In this document: positions 6,832 to 13,834 of the stretch, in pieces
Position numbering within the stretch: position 1 is the first letter of the stretch
Layout: each line of letters begins with the position of its first letter
Origin: Bacillota bacterium
GTDB taxonomy: Bacteria; Bacillota; Clostridia; Acetivibrionales; DSM-1351
Direction: 5' to 3'
DNA: 19,174 bases
NCBI GenBank assembly: GCA_023431385.1
Contig: JAEYWA010000015.1
Coordinates: 1 to 19,174, forward strand
Notes under the pieces: generated by a model
The model's database searches: none
What the model was told of the DNA's origin: nothing
What the model saw: the letters and a program-made list of their open reading frames with translations, nothing else
Made by a program: the position numbers and the translations under genes

Positions 6832-8139
6832 ATGTTTGACGAAGGATACATATCAACAGTCAGTTCGCAAGCTGAACCCATCGGTATAAAAAAAACAATT
6901 TCCCAGCAAAGTCTGCCCCTTTCCAGGATTAGAACCTTGCTTAAGTTTTTAGGCCCTGCTTTTATTGTAAGCGTAGCTTATGTCGACCCGGGTAACTTCG
7001 CAACCAATATCAGCGGAGGGTCTAAATTCAATTATAACCTTGTCTGGGTTATTCTGTGGAGCAATCTAATGGCTATTTTTTTACAGACACTCTCGGCTAA
7101 GCTTGGCATTGCAACCGGGTATAACCTTCCTCAAATGTGCGGCAAGATTTTCTCAAGAAAAGCAAACTGGTGTTTCTGGGTAATAGCCGAAATAGCGGCT
7201 ATGGCCACTAATCTGGCAGAGTTTCTTGGCTGCACTCTGGGCCTGTATTTACTATTTCATATACCCATGATTTGGGCAGGTCTGATAACCGCAGTGTTGA
7301 CCTTTTTTATTGTGTATATGGGAAAATACGGTCAAAGAGTGATTGAGGCAGTAATATCCATACTGGTTGCAGTAATCTGCATTTCATATACGCTGGAACT
7401 CTTTCTGGCAAAGCCCGATTGGTCACAGGCCGGACTTCATGTACTTATACCCTCCATGCCTAACGGTGAAGCGGTGATGATTGCAGTAGGTATGCTGGGC
7501 GCAACTGTTATGCCCCATGTTATATACCTGCATTCGCAACTGGTTCAGCAAAGAAACAACAACCTGACCGATGAGCAGAAAAAAAGGCATTTAAAGCTGG
7601 AACGAATAGATATAACTCTTGCTATGAACATAGCTTTTATAATAAATGCAGCGATGGTTATTGTCTCAGCAGCTGTGTTTTATAGAAACGGAATGGCGGT
7701 AGAAACCATAGAGCAGGCACACCAATCTTTGTCACCATTACTGGGGGCTGCTTCCAGTGGAGCCTTCGGTCTGGCTCTTATCGCATCGGGGTTATCCTCC
7801 TCGGTAGTGGGAACAATGGCTGGCACTACAATTATGCAGGGTTTTATCGGGCTTAAAATAAGTGATAACATTACAAGGCTGGTAACAATGCTGCCAGCCA
7901 TGCTGATAATCATTCTGGGTATTAACCCCATGCAGGCACTGGTTTTCAGCCAGGTGGCGCTGAGCTTTATCCTTCCTGCTGCAATTATTCCGATGCTTAT
8001 TATCACAAGACGCAAAGACCTCATGGGAGTTCTGGTCAATAAACCCATAACAAATGTGGCCGGCTGGATTATAGCCGGGGTAATAATTGCAGCAAATGCC
8101 ATACTGCTGATTCTCACCTTCAGCGGTGGAATAGGCTAG
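6832..8139 (+). CDS. mntH: Nramp-family Mn2+/H+ symporter MntH
   Basis: This 435-residue integral membrane protein imports manganese, and possibly iron or other divalent metals, driven by protons. The metal-binding motif DPGN is at residues 52-55 in TM1 (VAYVDPGNFATNISGG), and MPH is at 227-229 in TM6 (GATVMPHVIYLHS). Both are diagnostic of Nramp. About eleven hydrophobic segments are visible. The start is ATG 6832 with GAGGTG seven bases before it. An in-frame GTG at 6805 has no ribosome site. Its pairing with an upstream mntR-like gene and the MntR-like box in its leader point to manganese-controlled expression. The N-terminal 40 residues are hydrophilic and cytoplasmic. Confidence 0.95.
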   Translation: MFDEGYISTVSSQAEPIGIKKTISQQSLPLSRIRTLLKFLGPAFIVSVAYVDPGNFATNISGGSKFNYNLVWVILWSNLMAIFLQTLSAKLGIATGYNLPQMCGKIFSRKANWCFWVIAEIAAMATNLAEFLGCTLGLYLLFHIPMIWAGLITAVLTFFIVYMGKYGQRVIEAVISILVAVICISYTLELFLAKPDWSQAGLHVLIPSMPNGEAVMIAVGMLGATVMPHVIYLHSQLVQQRNNNLTDEQKKRHLKLERIDITLAMNIAFIINAAMVIVSAAVFYRNGMAVETIEQAHQSLSPLLGAASSGAFGLALIASGLSSSVVGTMAGTTIMQGFIGLKISDNITRLVTMLPAMLIIILGINPMQALVFSQVALSFILPAAIIPMLIITRRKDLMGVLVNKPITNVAGWIIAGVIIAANAILLILTFSGGIG

Positions 8140-8232
8140 CACCTTTTGTTGTAAAACACTATGGATTAATGTGTGTGATAAATATAATTATAGTTACGCG
8201 AGGACAACTTGAATAAATGTGGAAGGATGATA

Positions 8233-8284
8233 AAAACCGTTTGAGAAATATCGGACACGGTATTTCTCAAACGGTTTTGTGTCC
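8233..8284 (+). terminator. 18-bp perfect inverted repeat with loop complementary to 3' flank (terminator or pseudoknot)
   Basis: The arms 8233-8250 and 8261-8278 are exact complements (right arm TATTTCTCAAACGGTTTT). Four T residues end the right arm, so it may terminate mntH transcription 93 bases past the stop. The 10-base loop contains GGACAC (8253-8258), which is complementary to GTGTCC (8279-8284) directly after the stem. This allows an H-type pseudoknot or an alternative fold. The T tract is short for a terminator of this stem length. Confidence 0.6.
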
Positions 8285-8375
8285 TACACATTTATTTAAG
8301 TTTGCCCGGGAGTATATTGGGAATTGTTTTACTGCATACGTTAATCTTAGTGTTTTACAATACTCTCTTTTTTTC

Positions 8376-8406
8376 TTGACTTTTACCTTAGGGGAAGGTT
8401 TAGAGT
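8376..8406 (+). promoter_or_regulatory. MerR-type promoter of the ABC exporter operon
   Basis: TTGACT and TAGAGT are separated by 19 bases instead of 17. The spacer holds the dyad ACCTT-AGGGG-AAGGT (8385-8399). An overlong spacer with a central inverted repeat is the signature of promoters activated by MerR-family proteins, which twist the DNA to realign the two hexamers. A MerR-family gene lies three genes down at 10077. Confidence 0.8.
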
Positions 8407-8448
8407 AGAACATGCCAAAAGAAAATATCTTTTTCTTTTAAAAAATAA

Positions 8449-8469
8449 ACGTGCTTTAAAGCAGCACGT
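8449..8469 (+). promoter_or_regulatory. Leader hairpin directly before the ABC ATPase ribosome site
   Basis: ACGTGCT-TTAAAGC-AGCACGT has perfect 7-base arms and ends one base before AAGGAGG. A second palindrome, GCTTTAAAGC (8453-8462), overlaps it, so two folds compete. It could modulate translation of the exporter, but no function is shown by the sequence. Confidence 0.5.
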
Positions 8470-8482
8470 GAAGGAGGTTGGC

Positions 8483-9232
8483 ATGAAAGAAACAGCTAGT
8501 CTGAACAAAGTCCTTGAGGTCAAGGGACTTACAAAAACCTACGGTGGAACTGTAGCTGTGAAAGATTTCTCCTTTTCCGTTACAAAAGGAGAAATCTTTG
8601 GGCTTCTGGGTCATAATGGAGCAGGAAAAACTACAACTATTGAATGTATTCTTAATACCAGAAAACCTGATATCGGTGAAATAACTCTTTTGGGCTTACA
8701 GCTTCAAAAGAACAGAAAAACTATTTTTCAGCAGGTAGGTGTCCAAATGCAGGAATCGCATTTTCAGGACAAGCTCAAGGTATGGGAATGCTGCCAGGCA
8801 ACACAAGTATTATATTCAAAACCGCTGGACTATCATCAGCTTTTGAAGGATTTCTCCCTATATGAGAAAAGGAATAATTACGTATCAGAGTTATCGGGAG
8901 GGCAACGCCAAAAGTTAACCGTTCTGCTGGCACTGATTCCCGACCCACAGATTCTTTTTCTGGACGAGTTAACCACTGGTCTTGATCCTAAGGCCAGAAG
9001 AGAAATATGGAATTATCTTCTGCAGCAAAAGGAAAAAGGCAAGAGCATTTTGCTGACTTCCCACTACATGGATGAAGTTGAGAAGCTATGTGATCAAATA
9101 TGTATTCTAAAGAATGGACTTCCCCAGATCATCGGAACCCCAGCCGAAGTTATTTCAGCCAGCGGCACCGACAGTCTTGAGGATGCCTATCTGTTTTATA
9201 CCGGAGAGGAGGCAGTTCATGAAAACTTTTAG
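8483..9232 (+). CDS. ABC-2 type transporter ATP-binding protein (drug-export type)
   Basis: The 249-residue cytoplasmic ATPase powers the membrane partner encoded next. Walker A GHNGAGKT is at residues 43-50, the ABC signature LSGGQRQ at 137-143, and Walker B ILFLDE at 157-162, followed by the D-loop region LTTGLD and the switch His in LTSHYMDEVE. Substitution of Leu for Pro in DELTTGLD is seen in some exporters of this type. The start ATG 8483 has AAGGAGG at 8471-8477; an in-frame GTG at 8468 lies in the leader hairpin and is rejected. The 3' end overlaps the permease gene by 14 bases. Control by a MerR-type promoter suggests induction by the exported compound. Confidence 0.92.
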   Translation: MKETASLNKVLEVKGLTKTYGGTVAVKDFSFSVTKGEIFGLLGHNGAGKTTTIECILNTRKPDIGEITLLGLQLQKNRKTIFQQVGVQMQESHFQDKLKVWECCQATQVLYSKPLDYHQLLKDFSLYEKRNNYVSELSGGQRQKLTVLLALIPDPQILFLDELTTGLDPKARREIWNYLLQQKEKGKSILLTSHYMDEVEKLCDQICILKNGLPQIIGTPAEVISASGTDSLEDAYLFYTGEEAVHENF

Positions 9233-9962
9233 TACCTTGTTCAGAACTGAATTAAAAATTGGCATACGTCATATGGATGCTATTTTCTTTGGAATTTGCT
9301 TTCCAATAGGAATAGCACTGCTATTGGGAGCAATTTACGGAGGCAAGCCGGCTTATGAAGGAGCAAGCTATACCATGCTCCAGCAGTCCTTCGGAGCTTT
9401 TGTAACTGTGGGAATCTGCGCCACAGGTCTGATGGGGCTACCGTTGGTACTTGCAGATTACCGTCATAAAAAGATATTAAAGCGTTACAAAATAACTCCT
9501 GTCAGTCCTGCTATGCTGCTAATAATACAGGTAATGATATCATTTTCATTTGCTGCTATTTCTGCTGTATTAACTTCTCTGGTTTCAGTAATGGTATTCA
9601 ACTACACCATGCCAGGCTCCTTACTGAAATTTGTATTATCCTTTTTTCTTCTGACAGTGACCATTTACAGTTTAGGAATGCTTATAGCCAGTCTTGCTCC
9701 CAGTATTAAGGTCGCAAATCTGGTCTGTACTCTGCTATATTTTCCAATGCTTTTGTTGTCAGGTGCCACAGTGCCCTATGAAATAATGCCGAAGGCTCTG
9801 CAGACCATATCAAACATATTCCCGATGACTCAGGGGATAAAGCTGCTTAAGAACACTTCCCTGGGTCTATCTTCGGGTGATATGCTCATCCAGATAATCA
9901 TAATGTCTGTAGTAAGCATTATCTGTATTTCCCTATCAATAAAATTTTTCAAATGGGAATAG
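9219..9962 (+). CDS. ABC-2 type transporter permease
   Basis: The 247-residue protein has six predicted membrane segments, roughly residues 20-42, 57-80, 97-128, 137-160, 166-190 and 222-243. This is the layout of ABC-2 permeases of the drug/daunorubicin-resistance type. It should form a dimer that works with the upstream ATPase. The segment TVPYEIMPKALQTISNIFPMTQGIKLLK between the last membrane segments is typical of the family. ATG 9219 is preceded by GAGAGGAGG and overlaps the ATPase gene by 14 bases, so expression is coupled. No signal peptide is present. The substrate is unknown. Confidence 0.9.
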   Translation: MKTFSTLFRTELKIGIRHMDAIFFGICFPIGIALLLGAIYGGKPAYEGASYTMLQQSFGAFVTVGICATGLMGLPLVLADYRHKKILKRYKITPVSPAMLLIIQVMISFSFAAISAVLTSLVSVMVFNYTMPGSLLKFVLSFFLLTVTIYSLGMLIASLAPSIKVANLVCTLLYFPMLLLSGATVPYEIMPKALQTISNIFPMTQGIKLLKNTSLGLSSGDMLIQIIIMSVVSIICISLSIKFFKWE

Positions 9963-10040
9963 TTTTGTATATAATTTGTATATATGATTAGTTATATAGA
10001 ATAATTCTTTAAATAGGGACAGTTTAGAGGTAAAATCAAA

Positions 10041-10060
10041 ATATACCGTTATATACCGTT
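10041..10060. repeat. Tandem 10-bp repeat before the MerR-family gene
   Basis: ATATACCGTT occurs twice in succession, ending five bases before GGAGGTGGG of the next gene. One helical turn per unit would suit a protein-binding site, but it may be a chance slippage product. Confidence 0.4.
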
Positions 10061-10076
10061 AAATGGAGGTGGGTAG

Positions 10077-10889
10077 ATGTATTCTATCGGAGTGTTTTCC
10101 CAAATAAACAGGGTGACAACAAAAACCCTGCGTCACTATGATGAAATCGGCTTGCTGAAGCCCGAGCAGGTGGATAAACATACAGGTTACAGATACTATA
10201 CCACTAATCAGCTACCTACAATGCATAAAATTTTAACTCTGAAGCAGATGGGGTTTAACCTGACTGAAATCAAGGAAGTCCTGTCAAATCCTCAGGCAGC
10301 AGAACTATATCTGAAGCTTAAGGAAAGAGAAATAGCTCAAAACATTAAAAGTGAGCAGCTCAGGCTTCTTCAAATTCAAAATTATACCAATATTTTAATA
10401 GGAGACATTAAATTCATGTATACACCTGTTATCAAAGAACTTCCGGAGGTTATAGTTGCATCTATGCGTCAGGTGGTTAGCAGTTACCATGATTTTTTCC
10501 ACCTCTGTCCGAATGTGATGTCGAAGGAAATGGAACGAGTCGGCTGTATCTGCGCGGTTCCTGATTACTGCTTTAATATTTATCACGATGGTGAATATAA
10601 AGAAAATAATATTGATGTTGAAATATGTCAAGCTGTAACAGAAATAAAAGAAGACACTTCATTAATTCTATTTAAAAAGATCAATAAGATTGACACAGCT
10701 GTATGTGTACTTCACAAAGGACCCTATTACACTCTGCGGGACGCATACATTTTCATTTTTGAATGGATTAAGGACAACAATTATGAAGTAATTGACTTCG
10801 CAAGAGAGTCATACATCGACGGTATCTGGAATAAAGACAGCGAGGAGGACTGGCTGACAGAAGTTCAAGTGCCTGTAAGGATAAAGTAG
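10077..10889 (+). CDS. MerR-family regulator with GyrI-like effector-binding domain (BmrR-like)
   Basis: The 270-residue protein has an N-terminal MerR winged helix-turn-helix (YSIGVFSQINRVTTKTLRHYDEIGLLKP, residues 2-29, then HTGYRYYTTNQL). A dimerisation helix follows around 75-110. The C-terminal GyrI-like/AraC effector-binding domain (about 118-270) includes the family pattern VCVLHKGPYYTLRDAYIFIFEWI. This domain order matches BmrR-type multidrug sensors. It probably activates the exporter operon through the 19-bp-spacer promoter at 8376-8406. The gene lies 114 bases behind the permease, with GGAGGTGGG before ATG 10077. It may be co-transcribed (autoregulation) or have a weak promoter of its own. 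A strong terminator follows directly. Confidence 0.92.
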   Translation: MYSIGVFSQINRVTTKTLRHYDEIGLLKPEQVDKHTGYRYYTTNQLPTMHKILTLKQMGFNLTEIKEVLSNPQAAELYLKLKEREIAQNIKSEQLRLLQIQNYTNILIGDIKFMYTPVIKELPEVIVASMRQVVSSYHDFFHLCPNVMSKEMERVGCICAVPDYCFNIYHDGEYKENNIDVEICQAVTEIKEDTSLILFKKINKIDTAVCVLHKGPYYTLRDAYIFIFEWIKDNNYEVIDFARESYIDGIWNKDSEEDWLTEVQVPVRIK

Positions 10890-10894
10890 CATGC

Positions 10895-10936
10895 AAAATC
10901 GCCCCTGGTGCGGGTATCCCACCAGGGGCGATTTTT
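10895..10936. terminator. Bidirectional rho-independent terminator between merR-type gene and metG
   Basis: AAAATCGCCCCTGGT and ACCAGGGGCGATTTT are perfect arms (15 bases) around an 11-base loop, with T runs on both strands. The plus-strand T run touches the metG stop codon. It serves the two convergent genes. Confidence 0.93.
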
Positions 10937-12583
10937 TCAGATCAGCATCTTCAATTTTGCTACTTCTTCATCAACACGTGCTTTATCAATTCTTTCAAAC
11001 AATATGCCGATTTCTGGTAAAGTATAGCCCGGTGCAACAAATTGTGTTTTCCAGTTGTCGTTCAACCCCAGCCAGCTCTGGACTTTCTCAGAAGAAAAAG
11101 GAAGAAGGGGTTTTAAAAGTACAGCCAGATTGGCTATTATCTGTACACAATTAAAAAGAGTATTTTCGCAGCTCTCAGGTGCCGCAGTCCTTGTCTCCCA
11201 GGGTTTATTGGCATCAAAATATTTGTTTGACCATCTGACAAATTCGAATACCCCGTCAAGAGCCTCCTTGAAGGCACCGTTTTCAATCCTTGTTCCGGTC
11301 GCTTCATATAATTCATCCAACCTTGTTGATATTTCTCGATCAAGCTTCCCTGCTGGTACAATCCCATTATAATACTTGCCTATAAACGCAAGATTTCTAT
11401 TTACAAGGTTTCCGTAAGCCCCTAGCAATTCCCCGTTGTGGCTGTTTACATATTCTCTCCAGGTAAAATCTGTATCTCTTTTTTCAGGACCGTTGGTTAT
11501 AAGGAAATATCTTATTGAATCGGGGTTAAAATTTTCAAGCATATCCTTTACCCAAACAGCATAGTTCTTGCTTGTAGATATTTTTCTGCCCTCCAGAGTC
11601 AGATATTCACAGGAAACTATTTCATCAGGCAGACGCCAGCCCTTTCCGTTCGCCAGCAGCAGCCCCGGTAATATAATTGAATGAAACGGAATATTATCCT
11701 TTCCATGAACATAATAATGTTTTGCGTTACTACCGAACCATAGCTCATTGAATTCCTCTTCTCTGTCCCTTGCTGCCTGATAGCTCCCTGACAGGTATCC
11801 CAAAACATTTTCAGCCCAAATATAGATTTTCTTGTTATCAAAACCTTTCCTGGGCACTTCAATTCCCCAATCCAGATCCCTTGTAACTGCTCTGTCCCGC
11901 AAACCCTCGTTTATATACTTTTTAGAAAAGGCTACAGCGTTTTTCCTCCACTCCGGGTGACTTTCTATATATGAGTCAATCTCCTTTTCAAGCTTGGAAA
12001 GTGCAATATACAGGTGGTTTGTTTCCCTAAACTCCGGCGTCGTTCCGCATACAGAACATCTTGGATTGTTCAGTATTTCAGGTTCCAGTACTTTTCCGCA
12101 GGCATCGCACTGATCACCTCTGGCCTCCTGTCCGCATTCGGGGCACTTTCCTTCCACAAATCTGTCGGCTAAAAAGCCGCTGCATTTTGGGCAAAAGGCC
12201 TGAGGTACACTTTTTTCATATATAAAACGGCCTTCATACATTGTCCTGTGAAATTCCTTCACAAAGCTTTTATGTTGGTCAGAAGAAGTTTTATCATATA
12301 AATCATAAGTAAAACCCAGACTATTGAAACATTCCAGGAACTCCTCATGATAGTAATTACTTATTTCCCCGGGAGTTTTACCCTCCTGTTTTGCTCTTAT
12401 GGCAACAGGAGTACCATGGCAGTCACTTCCCGAAACATAGTAGACCCGATCACCCTTTGCTCTGTGGTATCTTGCCAGAATATCTCCTGGTATGAGTGCA
12501 GATACACGGCCTATATGAAGTGAACCATTTGCATAGGGCCATGCTCCTCCGATTAATATATTCCGTATTTTATATCCGTTCAT
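10937..12583 (-). CDS. metG: Methionyl-tRNA synthetase (short form)
   Basis: The enzyme charges tRNA-Met using methionine and ATP. It has 548 residues. The class I HIGH motif appears as HIGR at residues 23-26 and the KMSKS loop as KISTS at 334-338. Four CxxC-type knuckles (Cys131/134, 147/150, 159/162, 176/179) form the double zinc insert in the connective domain. The protein ends soon after the anticodon-binding helical domain (FELVRW-like FEFVRWSNKYFDANKPW) and lacks the C-terminal EMAP-like tRNA-binding domain found in many bacterial forms. The start ATG 12583 follows GGAGA of leader repeat copy 6. It is controlled by a T-box leader upstream, and has no operon partners. Confidence 0.96.
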   Translation of the reverse strand: MNGYKIRNILIGGAWPYANGSLHIGRVSALIPGDILARYHRAKGDRVYYVSGSDCHGTPVAIRAKQEGKTPGEISNYYHEEFLECFNSLGFTYDLYDKTSSDQHKSFVKEFHRTMYEGRFIYEKSVPQAFCPKCSGFLADRFVEGKCPECGQEARGDQCDACGKVLEPEILNNPRCSVCGTTPEFRETNHLYIALSKLEKEIDSYIESHPEWRKNAVAFSKKYINEGLRDRAVTRDLDWGIEVPRKGFDNKKIYIWAENVLGYLSGSYQAARDREEEFNELWFGSNAKHYYVHGKDNIPFHSIILPGLLLANGKGWRLPDEIVSCEYLTLEGRKISTSKNYAVWVKDMLENFNPDSIRYFLITNGPEKRDTDFTWREYVNSHNGELLGAYGNLVNRNLAFIGKYYNGIVPAGKLDREISTRLDELYEATGTRIENGAFKEALDGVFEFVRWSNKYFDANKPWETRTAAPESCENTLFNCVQIIANLAVLLKPLLPFSSEKVQSWLGLNDNWKTQFVAPGYTLPEIGILFERIDKARVDEEVAKLKMLI

Positions 12584-12634
12584 AATATCTCCAATCCACG
12601 CGCACAGCACGTATACTAATAATAAAAATACCTA
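12584..12634 (-). repeat. Leader repeat, copy 6 (upstream of metG)
   Basis: Minus strand: GGTATTTTTATTATTAGTA, hairpin TACGTGC-TGT-GCGCGTG (12597-12613) paired through two G-U pairs, then GATTGGAGATATT and the metG ATG. It lies between the T-box terminator and the start codon. The ATTACTATTT block is degenerate but the hairpin-to-start module is exact in length. Confidence 0.75.
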
Positions 12635-12662
12635 TCAGAAAGCTCTATACAATTCTGGACAA

Positions 12663-13103
12663 TAAAAAACTCCCACCTCCGAAAATATTATTTTCAGAGA
12701 CGAGAGTATATCCTCAGCACAGCCGAGCCATTTACTTCGCGTTACCACTCCAAATTCACCCACACCTCGCGGTATGGATCTCATCAAGTACGGGTATCCT
12801 TTTTACTTAATTACCTAATGCCCATAAAGCAATTTGTCAGGCAAGTAAACTGGCAACCTTATACTCTATCGCTATAACGGGCGAAACCGTCGCAGCCTGT
12901 CACAAAATATCCCAGTCATTATTATAATGACGGTATATGATATGAAATGTGTTCGGTGCGCAACTCCAAGGCCATATTCAGTACTTTCAAGCTATATCCT
13001 CTCTCAGCAACAGGACTCTCTGTAAATGTTTCCGGTACTTACTCTTCTTTTCGCAGTCTTTAATTATAACTAAATCCTTTTATTTAGTATAACAATTATA
13101 CTT
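12663..13103 (-). promoter_or_regulatory. T-box leader riboswitch for methionine (metG)
   Basis: A 440-base leader senses uncharged tRNA-Met. Stem I shows AGTA near 13045, a distal GCTGAGAGAGG segment, and GAAT-ATG with the specifier codon ATG at 12975-12973. The T-box motif GGAGTGGTAACGCG is at 12751-12738. Its bulge TGGT can pair with the ACCA end of tRNA-Met, the last T matching discriminator A73. The terminator stem (12664-12708, ACTC...GAGT with CTCTGAAAAT/ATTTTCGGAG) ends in TTTTTT. When charged tRNA is plentiful, transcription stops here; uncharged tRNA-Met stabilises the antiterminator. Neither an SAM box nor a coding ORF is present in this stretch. Confidence 0.93.
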
Positions 13104-13109
13104 TTTAAT

Positions 13110-13138
13110 ATTATATTCTGGCTGTTATTTTGTGTCAA
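13110..13138 (-). promoter_or_regulatory. Promoter of the metG T-box transcript
   Basis: TTGACA (13138-13133) and TATAAT (13115-13110) are perfect consensus hexamers separated by 17 bases on the minus strand. The predicted start is near 13103. Another TATAAT at 13068-13063 lacks a matching -35. Confidence 0.88.
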
Positions 13139-13192
13139 TTATATTTTTCATTTCGAAAAACTTCAACGATAAGCAATTTTTTTATCTATTAC

Positions 13193-13606
13193 CTATTTTA
13201 TTCTGCTGATTGAAAGGTTTAATCTATAATTTCCGTATGGCAGCAAACCGTCCAGAAACTCTTCAAGCTGTTGGTGTCCTGCCGCTTCCACCTTTAGTTT
13301 GTAACAGCCGTCACCGCTTATTCTGTGTGCTTCTGTAATCATAATATTATCCCTGATATATTTGTGAAAGGCAGCATGGTTATTTGACTGCATATAAACA
13401 GTTATGTAAGCGATTAAATGCTGTCCAAGCTTAACCATATTGGTCTTAATTGTATAGCCTTCAATAACACCAAGTTTTTCAAGGCGGGTTATCCTGTTCC
13501 TGACGGCCTGACCGGTCAGATGAACCATATTTCCTATCTCCTGAAGCTGAATTCTGGAATTGTTTTGAAGTATTTTGATAATTTCTATATCTGTCTCATC
13601 AACCAT
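13193..13606 (-). CDS. Lrp/AsnC-family transcriptional regulator
   Basis: The 137-residue protein begins with the family helix-turn-helix (VDETDIEIIKILQNNSRIQL, then IGNMVHLTGQAVRNRITRLEKLGVIEGY, residues 2-50). It continues into a RAM/AsnC effector domain (about 62-137: HLIAYITVYMQ, ISGDGCYKLKVEA). Such proteins form octamers and respond to amino acids or other small molecules. The effector cannot be told from sequence. ATG 13606 is preceded by GAGAGGTTGT. The gene is divergent from the metallo-hydrolase at 13835 and the space between holds three ACAACCT repeats, so control of both genes is plausible. Confidence 0.9.
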   Translation of the reverse strand: MVDETDIEIIKILQNNSRIQLQEIGNMVHLTGQAVRNRITRLEKLGVIEGYTIKTNMVKLGQHLIAYITVYMQSNNHAAFHKYIRDNIMITEAHRISGDGCYKLKVEAAGHQQLEEFLDGLLPYGNYRLNLSISRIK

Positions 13607-13610
13607 AAGT

Positions 13611-13668
13611 ACAACCTCTCAAATATTTAGCTATTACAACCTTTAAACAAATTAATTATTACAACCTT
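13611..13668. repeat. Three ACAACCT direct repeats with exact 25-bp period
   Basis: ACAACCT starts at 13611, 13636 and 13661. The second and third units extend to ATTACAACCTT (13633-13643 and 13658-13668). The first overlaps the ribosome site of the Lrp/AsnC gene. Regular spacing in front of an Lrp-type gene suggests binding sites for its own oligomeric product. Confidence 0.55.
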
Positions 13669-13783
13669 ATAACTAATTTTTATTATTACTTAGCCCAACT
13701 ATTACTGAAACAACTCTTGTATTATGTAAGTATAACAAGCTTAACTCTTTAGCCGTTAAAGTTCAATCTGCCTTATAATTATA

Positions 13784-13812
13784 TTGGAAAATTTTATATT
13801 ATTTAGTATATC
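13784..13812 (+). promoter_or_regulatory. Possible promoter of the metallo-hydrolase gene
   Basis: TTGGAA and TATATC are separated by 17 bases, ending 22 bases before the start codon. The surroundings are so AT-rich that chance matches are likely. Confidence 0.35.
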
Positions 13813-13834
13813 ATATTGAAAGGAAGATAAATAT

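Noticed and set aside
7680..8142. Two open frames on the minus strand inside mntH
   Set aside because: They are the complementary frames of a conserved transporter gene, lack ribosome sites, and have compositions typical of antisense reading (rich in Ile/Met/Pro or His/Cys/Asn).
8217..8408. 63-codon frame between mntH and the ABC ATPase
   Set aside because: It starts without a ribosome site, runs through the long inverted repeat and ends inside the MerR-type promoter; structure and promoter explain the interval better.
10891..11372. Plus-strand frames at the 3' end of metG
   Set aside because: They start in the bidirectional terminator or lie antisense to metG and have no family resemblance.
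13063..13068. Second TATAAT as the metG promoter
   Set aside because: No -35 hexamer at 16-18 bases; the TTGACA-17-TATAAT pair 47 bases further upstream is a far better candidate.
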